Shown here piece by piece: positions 44,930 through 56,831 of a DNA stretch of 64,000 bases. A program made the position numbers and the translations under genes. Source of the stretch: Spirometra erinaceieuropaei (taxonomy: Eukaryota; Platyhelminthes; Cestoda; Diphyllobothriidea; Diphyllobothriidae). The first letter of the stretch is position 1, and each line of letters starts with the position of its first letter. The stretch lies in the NCBI GenBank assembly GCA_902702965.1, contig CACRXP010000045.1:135191-199190 (forward strand), in the 5' to 3' direction. A model generated the notes under the pieces. The model ran no database searches. It saw only the letters and a program-made list of their open reading frames with translations, and was not told where the DNA came from.

Positions 44930-45760
44930 GGGCGTATAAATCAAAGGAAGGAGAGTTACCAAGGCAAGCTGGGGTTGGAAACGTGGTTTAATTGCTCGCA
45001 TAGGTCTTGTTACTCCCACCATACGTGGGGTACGTCCAAGTGGCGTAATGGCCGAGATGTTCGTGACCAAAGGGAGGATGTTATGGGGTCAACGAAATGA
45101 TCGCTATCTGGGAGGTGTTCCGTGATATAAAAACCAGTATTTTTTTCCTACGTTAGAAGCCAATGGGGCAGATGCTCAATTTATCTGCCTGCCAGCTGCC
45201 TTTGGGTTCTCTCTACGTACTGACATCCACAAGTGCATGTGAATTCGTAAACACAATTGGAGATGGCGCGCAATGGCAAGACATCCTTTGCCCACGGAAT
45301 TGGAATAGTTTTGGTGGGACTGCTGAGTATGAATTCAGCCGCGTTGTACGTTCTTTCACTTGTTTATCTCACTCGTCGCTTAATGGTAGTTGAAATATTG
45401 TCACCTCCTACAGGATAAGGATTCTACAACAGGCTTTTACAGAACCGACTGTTCCGTCAGTTTTTGTCGGAAGATGCAGCTGTACTTTTTGATGAAGCGT
45501 GCTGCATATCCACATTTGAGCAAGGTTGTTTTGAGGCAGGCAATTTCTGCATCCAGTATCTCCTCGCTTATAAAAAATCGATTGACTGATTGAACCATCT
45601 TCCCTTCTAGTCGCAAGGACGTCCAAAAAAGGTACCTTGTTGCACTGCCCTTTTCCATTATGAATTTGACCTTCAGAAAACCAATGAGAAGTCTGACCCT
45701 TGTTACAGAAAGAAACTTCTACTACCTCACAGGTAAACAATCAAATAATGTTGTGTGCAT
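44930..45760 (-). pseudogene. Penelope-like element, second type: RT end, linker, GIY-YIG endonuclease
   Basis: Minus strand from 45740: NKVPFLDVLATRREDGSISQ (end of RT), then in another frame DAEIACLKTTLLKCGYAARF (linker), then near 45260 CVYEFTCTCGCQYVERTQRQ and IEHLPHWLL, with a stop between Arg and Ile. The CxCxxxYVxRTxR and EHLPxWL signature is that of a PLE type distinct from the VGETGR...AEHAAA type at 41.4 kb. Downstream, RAIKPRFQPQLALVT may be the C-terminal tail. Frameshifts and stops make it dead. Confidence 0.75.
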
Positions 45761-46470
45761 GAAGGGAGACACGAAAGGTTGTCCTTCTGCCTCAACCAGA
45801 TGACACAGTGCAGCAAAAAATTGCGTGAACACGCCTGCCGTTCGTCAGGACATATACAATTGTTCTAACTGCCGTCTTGGCGTCAGGTGTTATATATAAT
45901 CTCAATGAGTTTTTTACACATATGACTTAAAGAACCCTTCTACTTCCTTTTCACGCACGCGAGCACACAGAGGGGACGGAACGGGCTGTAATTTACTTCT
46001 CTTCATAACGGATCAGAAATAAATCGCTCGACAATCCCCTGCGCTGACCGGTTGTCCTATACGCAGTGAACGAGCTAGAAGGGCGGATTCAATTTAACTT
46101 TTAAGAGTCACCCCAAAAGGGTTACATTTTTTTCTGCCATCATCGTTCCCAATGACGTATCCAAAAGTTAGCATTTTCTAAAGGTTAGGTCACACATTAC
46201 CCTGGAACAGCATAAAGAAGTCCTGCATACCGCGAAAGCATTCTTAGGAAGAATGTGCCCGGTATGCCTTCTTCCTCGAAATATTTATGGTAGACCAGGA
46301 TATGGGTTAAACTGCTTCATACAAATTGTCTGAATAAAAGGTCAGCCGGCTCCTGGAAGAGACGGATAATGCCGTAAAGCGACGGAAATAACGTAGAGGA
46401 ACAGGAACGAGCCCAACCCGAACTTAGCAAAAAGTCACGCCATTTAATTGGTGTTTTTTTATGGGTGTGA
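45761..46470. other. No recognisable gene
   Basis: Probably upstream sequence of the antisense PLE, too decayed to place. Confidence 0.35.
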
Positions 46471-46476
46471 ATAACG

Positions 46477-46600
46477 TGTCTGACCCAATTTTGAAAACCA
46501 CGGGGCCTCGATGGGATACGAACTCATTACAGCAAAGGCAAGGGTTGTGTACAACCAACGTTCTAACAACCGGTAGCACTGAGTATAATTAAATTTGGGC
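46477..46600 (-). mobile_element. tRNA-derived SINE, single-arm copy
   Basis: The minus strand carries the same unit as 18876-18984: GTGCTACCGGTTGTTAGAACG (A-box region), GGTTGTACACAACC, GAGTTCGTATCCC (B-box) and TTTTCAAAATTGGGTC in the 3' part. More diverged than the hairpin copy, and without the inverted second arm. Confidence 0.6.
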
Positions 46601-46660
46601 TAAGTTACTGCAGCAGCCTACAGGAAAGTATGGTGAAATCTACCATTTCTGATTCAGTTA

Positions 46661-47649
46661 CAGTAGATGTGCTAACTCATGAAATGTCAACCGAAATTCT
46701 GAAATGCGTTTTCGACTCGAAAATATTATCTAAATAGGGCTGTAATATTAATTATCATGCTGCATAATCCGATAGTAATTCGGTTACGGCGAGATGACAG
46801 CTTTCGAATGAACTTTCCTCCGCCTGCCAAAAACAACACTCTGCAAAAATTGACAACCTTTGTAGTATGAATTATCCTAATTGATTATAGATGCGGCAAT
46901 AAATTCAGGTAGATTTCATAGAAAAAATGCATGAAAATATCCACCATTTTACTTATTTAGTAGAGAATTACGCCTTTTTTAAATGTGATACTTCAAGAAA
47001 GGGTATAATTCGGCTTTAAAAGGTTTCTCGTTGTGAGATTTTGTAAGAACATGAAATGTCTAGTTATAAAACATCGTGTCTGTGCATTTATCAATGTTGC
47101 TTGTAAAGTCTACAACATGGCTCAAATCCTCTGCAAACGTCTACGGACTCCATACGACCTCCTCTTAATGGCATGTCTGAATGTATGACTTTCCATTCAC
47201 GGAAACTATAGGCATTATAGTTTGGAAACCCTGAACGCAAGGGGAAATGCAGGTCAGGTTCAAATTTATTCGGGAACTGGAAAATTTTTTTAGAACTGGA
47301 TTATACCTTTCCTTGAAGTATGCAATTTAGAAAAAATCCATCTTACTACCAAATATGTGAAGGAATAATATTTCCATGCTTTTTTCTATGCAATATATTT
47401 AAATTTATTGGCGCATCGAAAATAAATTAGGAGAAGTCATGCAACTTGAGCGGTCATTTTTTATAAAGTGTGGTTTTTGCAGGCGGCCGAAAGAAAGTTC
47501 GTTTTAAAACCGACATTCCGAAGTAACTGAAATATGTTAGGATTATGCTGCATGGTAACTAGTAATGCAACCCTACTTAAGTTATCTTTTCGAATCTAAA
47601 ACGCACTCCAGAATTTTGGTTGACATTTCATGAGTTAGTGCATCTACTG
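46661..47649 (+). mobile_element. Fold-back element FB, copy 5 (B type)
   Basis: 989 bp from CAGTAGATGTGCTAACTCATG (after TA) to TGAGTTAGTGCATCTACTG (before CA). The TGTGCTAAC end distinguishes type B from type A (GGGCTAAC). Non-coding. Confidence 0.82.
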
Positions 47650-48071
47650 CATGAAAAGTTTTTTATGACTGTTATATTCGGATGTATTATAAAGTTTCAC
47701 AGATGATATCCAGTATATTCTTTTATATGAACTATCGTAAGTTAGTGTCTCTGGTTGCGTAGTTTCGTAATTTTGTAAAAAGACCAGTTGACCAGCGCTT
47801 TATAGTTCTTGACACTTGCTTTGTGTGAATACCAACGATATTTTATGCTCGTCTATATACCCTCTGGCATACAATGCTTAACGTAACTTGTTAAACTCCA
47901 AACAAAATTCGGGAAAAGAGTCCCGATCAAAAACATCACATAGGTTAATTTGGAATGCTGATTATCACACACCGTCTTCCCAAGACACCTTATTCACGTC
48001 AGGATCCCGTTTGAAAATGCGTGTTCTTAAGACAGCCTGCAGCAATCGCACTGGCCAAAAATGACTGCATG
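47650..48071. other. Spacer between FB copies
   Basis: About 420 bp without recognised features. Confidence 0.45.
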
Positions 48072-49060
48072 CAGTAGCTGGGCTAACTCATGAAATATCA
48101 ACCGAAATGCCGAAATGCCTTTCTGTTTCGAAAAGCTAAATTAAATAAGGTTGTAATACTAATAATCATGCAGCAAAATTCAAAGGTAATTCAGTTAACC
48201 TAAGATGCACAATTTCGAAAAAAGCATATTTTCGGCGGCGTGCAAAAAACACTCTGTAAAAAATGACTACTTAAATAGTATGCATTTGCCTCATTGATTT
48301 CGGATGCCCTTAAAAATGCAACTATATCTTATAAGAAACATGCTTAGAATATTTATTTTTTACTCATTCGGTAGGAGGTTAGGTCACCTTCTAATTTTAT
48401 AATCGATAGCAGGGTTTAATGCGGTTTTTAAAAACTTTTCCAACTCCCGAATAATTTTGAACCTGACCTACCGTTATACTTGTCTTTGGGATTTAAAAAC
48501 TACAAGCCGTCTATTTCCCTCGCACGAAAATTCATACATTTCTCTACAGCATTAAGAGGAGACCATATGGAGTTCATAATATTTAGCAGTAGATTTGAGC
48601 CGTGTTGTTAACTTTGTAAGCCACATTGGTAAATGCAGAGACATGACGTTTTATGAAGAGTCATTTCACGGCATTAAAAATCTCACAATTAGAAACTTTT
48701 TCAAAACCGAATTATACCTTTTTTTAACTATAAAAAGGAAGAAGACGTAAGTTTCTACCGAATGAGTAAAAGAATGAACATTTATGTGCATGTCTTCTAT
48801 AAAATATGATTGAATTTATAAAGGCATCGAAAGTCAATGCGAAAAACACGCCCCACTTAAGTAGTCATTTTTTACATGGTGTAGTTTCTGCATGCAGCCG
48901 GAAAGAAGTTCGTTCGAAAGCCGGCGTCCTGTGATAACTGAATTATTATTGAGTTATGCTGCATGACGATTAGTTTTACAACTCTACCTAATTAATCTTT
49001 CCGAAATGAAAACGCATTTCGGAATTTCGGTTGACATTTCATGAGTTAGCCCACCTACTG
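48072..49060 (-). mobile_element. Fold-back element FB, copy 6 (A type)
   Basis: 989 bp from CAGTAGCTGGGCTAACTCATG to CATGAGTTAGCCCACCTACTG, followed by TA. One of the best copies: left arm to about 48430, centre of about 280 bp, right arm from about 48712. Centre in the same orientation as copies 4 and 9. Confidence 0.84.
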
Positions 49061-49089
49061 TAAGTATCATGAATATAATACGTTAATAT

Positions 49090-49780
49090 TCATCTCACCG
49101 ATTAGTTAAACTCTATTTCGCGGGAGACATGAGTAAAAGTATCCTTTCTCTCATTCAGTTGGCAGCAGAGTACGTCTCCTTTAAATGCTTTATTAGAAGA
49201 AATGATGCCCTTTAGTTTTTTGAACTTTGCAATTACGAACTCGGAAAAAATACTGTTCTGGTTATTAAAATGTCCTCGTGCCTGGAAGTGTATTGCTGTC
49301 CCTTATGAGATATGTAGCGTGATAAATATGTACTATAACGTTGCATGAGCTCTATACGTCGTATTAAATATGTTACGAGTTAAACTCATATTGTTTGGGA
49401 AGTAAGAAGCCTTTATAAAAGCGAAAGCTGCCGTTTCACCTACTGAAAGATTTCAAAAAAAGAAATTATCTAGTAACAGGCGAGTATAAAAAGGGATGTT
49501 TTGTGCGTATCTGCTATAAAATGCTTTTGATTCGATAAGGACATCATCAGTCGACAAGAATGCGTACTATGTATAAAGTTATAGCTTGGTGACTATGACA
49601 TTTATAGACGGTCGAGAAGGGACGCATTGAAAGGCCAGCACCTTGGCATGAATGAAACATCCTGAGACCACGTTGCATGACAATCGATATCTGAAGACCA
49701 CTCAGGTAATTCTTCCTAACCAAGATCATATGTCCGAACTTTAGCTAATATTTCATGAAACACGTTACCTACAGTTAATC
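49090..49780 (+). mobile_element. Fold-back element FB, eroded copy
   Basis: Order of FB internal landmarks is kept (AGCAGAGTACGTCTCC, ATGATGCCCTTTAG, TCCTCGTGCCTGG, CGAGTATAAAAAGGGATG, AAAGGCCAGCACCTTGG, AATATTTCATGAAACACG) but identity is low. Ends near TACCTACAG at 49772. Confidence 0.5.
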
Positions 49781-50031
49781 AAGTCGTCGAGCGATTCTTG
49801 ACACTTACGAGCGTCGCTTTTTAAAATCACATTGAACCCACTAAAATGCATGCCCATTTGCAACCGGCGGCAATATTTCATGTTTTATTCACCACGCGAC
49901 CTTGATAAAACGCTTCTATTTGCTGTGCCAATTAATGTCGACCTACTTAACGTGGACTGAAATCTTTGGCGATAATCTGCAACAGTCGCACACGCAGGGC
50001 ATGAAACGGTTATACGCTGTCGGGGTGGCTA

Positions 50032-51004
50032 CAGTGAGTGACCGATCTCATGAAATGTTGGCTGAAATTCTGAAATGCATTTTGTCGCGGTTTTAATACT
50101 GATTATCGTATGGCATAATCCAGTAATATTTCGGACTCGGCAGGAAGTCAGCTTTTGAATACACTGCTTTTTAATCTTCTTAGAAGCCGTACTCGGTAAA
50201 GAATGACTACTTAAGTAGCATGCATTTTCCCATTTATTTTTGGTGGTTTTGCAAATTCAAGTATATATTATAGGAACTATAAACAAAAATATGCTTTCTT
50301 TCGGTCGATTAAAAGAGAATCACGCCTTCTTTATATTTTATACTCAAGGAAGGAGTATAATTAGGTTTTAAAAAAGTTTCTAATTAATAGATTTTTTAAG
50401 ACCGCGCAGTGTCCATTCACACAGCATCGTACCTGTCCGTTTACCACTGCTCCTCATGAAATGTACAACATAGACCGCATCCGTTGCGCAATTTTATGGA
50501 GCCTCTGTGGCATCCTTTTAATGACATAGAAAAATATGGGATTTTCTTTACGCGGAGCGCATGCACATTGTAGATTGAAATCACTAAGAGCGAATGCAAC
50601 GAATGATCAGGCTCCAAATTATTCGGCAATTAGAAAACATTTTTAAAACCTACTTACACTCCTTCCTTGAGTATGAAATATAAAGAAGACGTGATTCTCT
50701 TTCAATTGACTGAAAGAAAGCATATTTTTGTTTATGGTTTCTATAAGCCATATTTGAATTTGCAAAACCATCGAAAATCAATGTGAGAAATGCATGCTAC
50801 ATGAGCAGTCATTTTTTACCAAGTACGGCTTCTACAGGAGATTGAAAAGCAGCGTATTCAAAAGCTGACATCCTGCCAAGTCCGAAATATTATAGGATTA
50901 TACCGTAAGATAATCAGTATTTAAACCACGACAAAGTAATCCTTCCTAATTAAAAACGCAATTCAGAATTTCAGCCAACATTTCATGAGATCGGTCACTC
51001 ACTG
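50032..51004 (+). mobile_element. Fold-back element FB, copy 7 (C type)
   Basis: 973 bp from CAGTGAGTGACCGATCTCATG (after TA) to CATGAGATCGGTCACTCACTG (before TA). The perfect terminal 21-bp match and flanking TA define the ends and support a TA target duplication. Type C end (GTGACCGATC) is shared only with copy 10. Non-coding. Confidence 0.85.
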
Positions 51005-51445
51005 TACATATGTTGATTTTAACAAGATTTATTTTAGACGACGGGTAATGAAAAAATGGCAGAAAAAGTTCATATGTGACAAGTCAATTTAATATAAACA
51101 GGTAAGTTAAGTTTTGACTGGCTAAGAAGCAAGGAAAGGAAATTGTCACCCAAGTCTCTCAGTTTATGGTAGTCAGCTGGTTAAGCGGACCTCAACGTGC
51201 TGGTTAATGTCAGGCGGGTAGCTCTGCAGGACGGTGGAGAGACAATTTGGCATCGTGAGATACAGTGTTAAATGACTTGTGCAATGCAGCACTGGATGTT
51301 CGAAGCCATCTGGTTCTTCAAGGCATCCAGCTGCTGTCGACCAACTTGACACGTTTTCTCACCCACATATTACCGTCGCGTTGGAAGTCGCTGACTGACC
51401 CATCTTTTGAAAGGTGATGACCCGAGCAAATTCAGGGCTGTGTGT
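51005..51445. other. No recognisable gene
   Basis: Nothing recognised between FB copy 7 and the RC copy. Confidence 0.4.
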
Positions 51446-51449
51446 CACC

Positions 51450-51905
51450 CTTCTGGACCCCGAGGTTTGTGAGCGTCTGCTATGCTGCGATCAGCAAACC
51501 ATGACCCTCGCAGCCTGGTGTACGTTGGAGGTTCTCCGGTACTTGGTACTCTGGCGGTAGATGGGCTTGCGCTCCCGCGGGATATACAGGTCGCGAGCAT
51601 GGCTGCCCAGTTATCCATGTGTTTTCTATTGTTACTGCTGTTGTTGCTGTTGCTGGCCAGAATCCTGGTCATTAGTTTTGTGAGCCAGGGGATGTGGAGT
51701 GGAACGTCAAGGGGCGGTCTCGTCCGCGCCATCCACCTGCGCCCTTCCCACCTCCGACTTTTTCGATTCTGTCTTGACACGGAGCCCAGGTAGGAGAGGA
51801 GGAGAGAGTGCGATGGATCCTGCGCAAGCCTACCGCCAGTCAGTGTGCCTGCTTCACCTTGCGGCGGTGCACACGATGGACATTGTCGGATGCAACGGTA
51901 AAAAT
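51450..51905 (-). repeat. GC-rich repeat RC, copy
   Basis: As written on plus: GTGAGCGTCTGCTATGCTGC, CAGCAAACCATGACCCTCGC, GCGAGCATGGCTGCCCAG, a GCTGTTGTTGCTGTTGC stretch, CTTGACACGGAGCCCAGG and GGACATTGTCGG. Same subtype as 32322-32780. Open frames in it are incidental. Confidence 0.65.
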
Positions 51906-51947
51906 ATCATTACCGTCGCCTTACAAAGATGACAGAAACCTTACCCA

Positions 51948-52304
51948 ATGGGACACGGCGCCCTCCTTTTGTCCACCGGTTTGAAAATATCAAGACGATC
52001 TTACCACTTTTGTTCGTTGGTCGTTTTTGATTCTTTATCTTGTTACCGCGACGTTTATTACTATTTTGTTCTGTTGATGAATTATCGAAGATGTACGTTT
52101 GCTGCCGTTGACTTCTTTAGAGAAAAATATGTTCAGCAAAATGTTCCTATCTCATCGTATAAAAACGAGAATCATCAACTGCACGTATTATTTAAGACAC
52201 CGGAATGCCATGGTACATTCCTTGTAGAAAATAACGCTGAGGAAACATTAATATGTTTTTTAAACAAAAAAGTTTTGCATCACTCGAAGGTTAGTTTACA
52301 TTAA
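51948..52304 (+). other. Unidentified 118-codon open frame
   Basis: ATG 51948 to TAA 52302-52304, just right of the RC copy, in sequence that matches no other repeat here. The product has a Tyr/Phe-rich stretch (YYYFVLLMNY) and no motif I know. Not supported beyond its length. Confidence 0.2.
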
Positions 52305-52364
52305 GTTTAAATACTTTGCCAAAGATTTACCCCGATTGGCATAATCCAACTGACACATTGTAAA

Positions 52365-52475
52365 AAAGACTGCAGCTTCGCCGGGGGTCCGATCCACGAC
52401 AACCAATGAAAGTTTTGCGTGTAGCCAGTGCTCTCATTACGTAGACTACGAGGTCTTGACAGTTAGACCGAATGA
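52365..52475 (-). mobile_element. Degraded tRNA-derived SINE-like unit
   Basis: The minus strand reads CCTCGTAGTCTACGTAATGAG (A-box region), CTGGCTACACGC, GTGGATCGGACCC (B-box region) and GCGAAGCTGCAG, parallel in order to the SINE at 18876-18984 but strongly diverged. Confidence 0.4.
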
Positions 52476-52639
52476 ATTATGCAAATCTGCCAAAAACATC
52501 AACTAACCAAGTGCAATTGGTGATTATCTGGTTGATTCTAGACCATTCGCGTAGGAAATGCTGCCTCGACAATCAGCTTACTGCATGCGATTTGGTAGAT
52601 TGGATACGCCGGCCGAGTAACCCAGTCCAATTGTAACTA

Positions 52640-52735
52640 AACTCAAGGCCATCGGCTGGAATCTAATAGCTTAAGGGATTAAAACCTTGGCTGTACACAC
52701 GCCCTTTTGGTCAAGGGTGCAAACCCCATCGATAT
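52640..52735 (+). mobile_element. Degraded tRNA-derived SINE-like unit
   Basis: TAATAGCTTAAGGGATTA (A-box-like), CTTGGCTGTACACACGCC, AAGGGTGCAAACCCC (B-box-like), then a T6 run at 52731. Same general layout as the other SINE units. Opposite orientation to the unit at 52365-52475. Confidence 0.35.
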
Positions 52736-52939
52736 TGAGTCTTTTTTGCTATTGGATTAGAGAAATAATGATCTTGGTTGAATTCATGCAGCCGTTCAAA
52801 TTAGTAGACGATCATGACAATGGTATGCCGATTAAGGAAACTCATGAGAGGACTGTTCAATGGATTGTCACGGAGAATAACTACCTTTGTGTCGCCTTCT
52901 TCCAAAAGGTGCGCATTTGTCCGGCATAGTTAAAAAACC

Positions 52940-53637
52940 ACCCATTCGGCGGAAACGTAATTCTTCTTCCAGTTTTATACTCGAAGAAAGGGTTTAATTC
53001 GGTTTCAAAAGTTTCTAATTGTAGGACTTGTAGAACCATAAAATGGCCGTTCATAAATCGTCATATCTCTGCATTTACCAATGTGGCTTGTAAAGTTAAC
53101 AATATGGGTCAAATCCACCGCTACATTTTATGAACCCAATATAGTCTGCTCTTAATACTGTAGAGGAATATGTGGTTTTCCGTACGCGGAAATTACATGG
53201 CTTGTAGTTTGGAAACCCTGAATCCAAATGTAGCAGTAGAACGGGTTCGAAATTATTTGGGAATTACAAACGTTTTTGTAAACCGAATCATACCCTTCCT
53301 TCGAGTATAGGATTAGAAGAAAATGTAGTTATCTGCCGAATGAGAGAAAGAATAAATATTTTTATGCATGTTTTCCATGAAATATAATCGAACATTTAGG
53401 GGCATCGCAAATCAATGGGACAAATGCATGTTACATAGGTAGTCATTTTTTACAGAGGTTAGTTTTTGCATGCAGCTGAAAGGAAATTCATTCAAAGCCG
53501 GAATCCTGAGCTAGCTGAAATATTATAGAATTATGTTGCAGGCTGACTAGTTTTACAACCCTACTTAATTAATCTTCTTGAAATGGAACCGCATTTCGGA
53601 ATTTCGGTTGACATTTCATGAGTTAGCCCACCTACTG
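52940..53637 (+). mobile_element. Fold-back element FB, copy 8 (A type, left end lost)
   Basis: Starts inside the left arm (CATTCGGCGGAAACGTAATTC), then centre and the complete right arm to CATGAGTTAGCCCACCTACTG at 53637. About 290 bp of the left arm is absent. Non-coding. Confidence 0.75.
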
Positions 53638-53714
53638 TGGATAAATTTATGCAGGCTAGAATAACTAATAAAGAAAAAGCGGACTTGAATGACCAGTTCT
53701 GGTCTACTAGGTGT

Positions 53715-54100
53715 CGTCAGCCAGCCCCGAGGTTTGTAAAATCTGGGCTCGATCTCAAGACCTGTCGGTTGGCAGTTCAACTCCCTAACGACTGGGCCAG
53801 CGGCTCACTTTCCTGTCGGTTGCGATCGGGTATATTAACGATGCTAGAAGGGCGCTCACCGATCGTATCAGAAAACTCACACGTCCAGTTGTGTCTTGAG
53901 GCTCTCTCTCGAGCTCCGCCAGCAGCCGCAAAGCGGCGTATAATGCAGGCATAACAGCATTGTCGACAAAACCAAGGGAGACTGGAATAGTCATTTCTGG
54001 CTTTTTGCCGTCGTCAGCGGGCTACACCGAACCCTAAGGTGTGTACAACGGAACGAGTGAGTTCCGTAGCGCGATGGGCGAGCGTCCCTCTACCATTACA
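53715..54100. mobile_element. SINE-like type S composite
   Basis: The minus strand near 53800-53715 has a tRNA-like head: A-box-like TGGCCCAGTCGTTAGGG and B-box-like GAGATCGAGCCC, then GGGGCTGGCTGACGAC. To the right, 53965-54090 carries the type S body in plus orientation (GAGACTGGAATAGTCATTTC, GCCGTCGTCAGCGGGCTACAC, ACAACGGAACGAGTGAGTTC). 53830-53900 repeats the last part inverted. It is a scrambled composite of several opposed pieces. Confidence 0.4.
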
Positions 54101-54696
54101 TATGTACACATACTGGGCTTTGAAATGGAAAAAGGCCATGCTGCTGCTTTATTCGATGCTGACCCCTGTCTTTCATGTCGTTGCCATTGTCTTCTTGGAA
54201 TAACATCGGCTGAGATCGCATAGGCCTTAATAAGACGACGCATCCTTTTTTGGGTAGCAGATGCGGATACAGATATCGAGCAGTTTTGCATAATGAAGGC
54301 AAAACGTCTACGAACGTCGAACAACAGATAGTTCTACGACGTAGTCAAAGACCGTCTAGTCATCCACCACCTAATTGGGTAGTCGTTGTTGGCACGTTTG
54401 ATCGTGTGTTGCCTACATGGTTACCAGCTGGGAGTACTTTAAAAAGACTGGAAGACTGAAAGTCAGTCTGCAATGGCTACTTCTTACTGCGACCATTACG
54501 GTACTCTCACGAATGTGAGATAGGGGCGGTCGTTCGAGAAGCCTGTTACATGCAATGAGGACCAAGTGATGCGTGCATTGCGCGTAGGCAGACTGTGCCC
54601 ACGCGCACGCCCGGTCTTCTTGGTCGGCTTTCGAAAAAAGAAAGAGGGGGGTAAATTTTGCAAAAGTTGGGCTCCTTATCAGGCAGTTCACATGTA
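54101..54696. other. Unassigned, with an RC fragment
   Basis: 54430-54560 shares with the 56380-56460 region the block around GACTGAAAGTCAGTCTGCAATGGCT and a diverged GGTACTCTCACGAATGTG. The rest, including open frames at 54034-54324, is unrecognised. Confidence 0.3.
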
Positions 54697-55685
54697 CAGA
54701 AGGTGGGCTAACTCACGAAATGTCAACCGAAATTCCGAAATGCGTTTTCGTTTCGAAAGGATTAATTAAGTAGGGCTGCAAAACTAATCAACCTGCAGCA
54801 TAATTCTATGATAATTCGGTTACCTCAAGATGCCGGCTGTCGAACGAACTTCTTTCTGGCTGCATGCAAAAACTATACACTGCAAAAAACGAGTAATTAA
54901 TTAGCATGCGTTTTGCTCACTGATTTTCGATGCCCTTAAGAATTCAGTTATATTTCATGTAAAACATGCATAAAAATATTCATTCTTTTACTCGTTCGGT
55001 AGAAAATTACGCCTTCTTCACATTTTATATCCGAAGAAAGGGCATAATTCGACTTTCAAAGACTTTTTGTAATCTCCGCATAATTTTGAACCCGACCTGC
55101 TGTTACACGTACATTTAGGGTCCCTAAATTACAAGCCGTATACTTTCCGCGTACGGAAAATCATAAATTTCTCTACGGCATTAAGAGGAGACTATATAGG
55201 GTCCATAACATTTAGCCGTGGATTTGAGCGATGTTGTTAAATTCACAAGCCACATTGGTAAATGCAGAGACATGACGTTTTATGAACGGACATTTCATGG
55301 TATTAAAAAATCTTACAATAAGAAATTTTTTTAAAACCGAATTATACCCTTTCTTCGAGTATACAATTGGAAGAGGACGTTATTTTCTACTGAATGAGTA
55401 AAAAAATATTTTAAGCATTTTCGATAAAATATAATTGCACTTTTAAGGGCAGTCAAAATCAATGAGACAAATGAATGTTAATTAATTAGTTATTCTTTGC
55501 AGAGTTTAGTTCTTGCATGCAGCCGAAAGAAGTTACTTCGAAACCCGGCATCCTGAGGTAGTTGAATTATCATAGAAGCATGCTGCATGATGTTTAATTT
55601 AACAACTCTGCTTAATTGATCTTTACGAAGCGAAAACGCATTTCGGAATTTCGGTTGACATTTCATGAGTAAGTCCACCTACTCT
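54697..55685 (-). mobile_element. Fold-back element FB, copy 9 (A type)
   Basis: From CAGAAGGTGGGCTAACTCACG (after TA) to CATGAGTAAGTCCACCTACTC, where the final G has become C. About 988 bp; centre in the orientation of copies 4 and 6. Non-coding. Confidence 0.8.
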
Positions 55686-55689
55686 AAGT

Positions 55690-56039
55690 CATTGGTGCCG
55701 TGCTCAATCCGTTGCGCTTGCAGTAAACGTTGTCGCCTGCAACTGCCGACTTCTCATTTGCGTTGCTATTAGGCATAAAGTGTTGACGAGCACACGAATA
55801 AGATAAAAGACTTTGATTTTTTAACCCCCTGATTAACTTCGTGAGTGGTACTTCTGGCAAAATGTCCACAAATATTCGTTTTCCTAAATTACAATGGTTC
55901 AGCTGAAGGTTAGCTAGTTTCCTCGAAACTAATTGATGTATACGGAAGTATACTCACCCTGATTATCTGCTAGGTGGCAGCGTAGATCTTAAAAAGAAAC
56001 AAGCGTAAGGTAAGAGAGAGTGAGGTAAATGTTGCCAGA
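55690..56039. other. No recognisable gene
   Basis: Nothing recognised. Confidence 0.4.
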
Positions 56040-56198
56040 GTTGGGCTCCGGGTCCAGGTGGGGGAGGAGGAGAGAGTGTGGTAGATGCTGTGCAGGTCTA
56101 CTATTACTATAGACTAAATTTCGCACAAGTCACGTTTCTGCTCCCATCCTGCTGTGTAGCATACCGTGGACATCGTCGGGTGTGACGGTCGAACTATC

Positions 56199-56219
56199 GT
56201 GTGTGTATGTGTGTGTGTG
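56199..56219. repeat. (GT)n microsatellite at RC end
   Basis: GT repeat with one interruption, directly after the RC landmark GGTCGAACTATC. Confidence 0.8.
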
Positions 56220-56812
56220 GACAGAGACTGGGATGTGGGGATGGGAAGGGAGAGCGAGGTCGGCGACGCAGCGCACTTTCTCCTCACTATAAACAATCAG
56301 ACGCGCTGGCAGTTATCACGGTGCGCTAAAAGCCGTGGCTTGGAAGGTTGCCAACTGATGAGATAACTTGGACCTCCTCCTTGACTGGTGGTAGTCTGAG
56401 AGTCAGGCTGCAATGGCTCCTTTTTAATGTGGCCTCATGGCACTCCCACCACAGCGTGGGATCCGAGCCAGGCGTTGGCGGCACGCCCAAGTGCGGCTTC
56501 GGCCGTGCCGGCCTCCAAATCTCTCCTGTGTTGATAAAAAACCTGGTTATTTGTTGTGTGGACCAGGGGGTGTGGTGGAACGCCAAGGTGAGCATCCGTC
56601 TGAGCCGTCCACCTGCGGCCTCCCTCGTCTCCGGTCTTCTTGACTCTGTCTTGACACGGGGTTCAGGCGGGGGAGGAGGAGATAGTGTAGGTAGATGCTA
56701 CGCAAATTTACTGGCACAATAAACCCCTGAGTAAGTCACCGTCCCTGCTCCCACCGCTGCTGAGGCTGTGGGGCACACGAAGGACATCGTCGAAATCGAC
56801 GGTCGAACTGTC

Positions 56813-56831
56813 GTGTGTGTGTGTGTGTGTG
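56813..56831. repeat. (GT)n microsatellite at RC end
   Basis: GT repeat directly after GGTCGAACTGTC. Same position relative to the repeat as at 56199, so the dinucleotide run seems to belong to the RC end. Confidence 0.8.

Noticed and set aside
56199..56831. GT runs as a regulatory Z-DNA feature
   Set aside because: They sit at the same position in two copies of a repeat and are explained as part of the repeat end.
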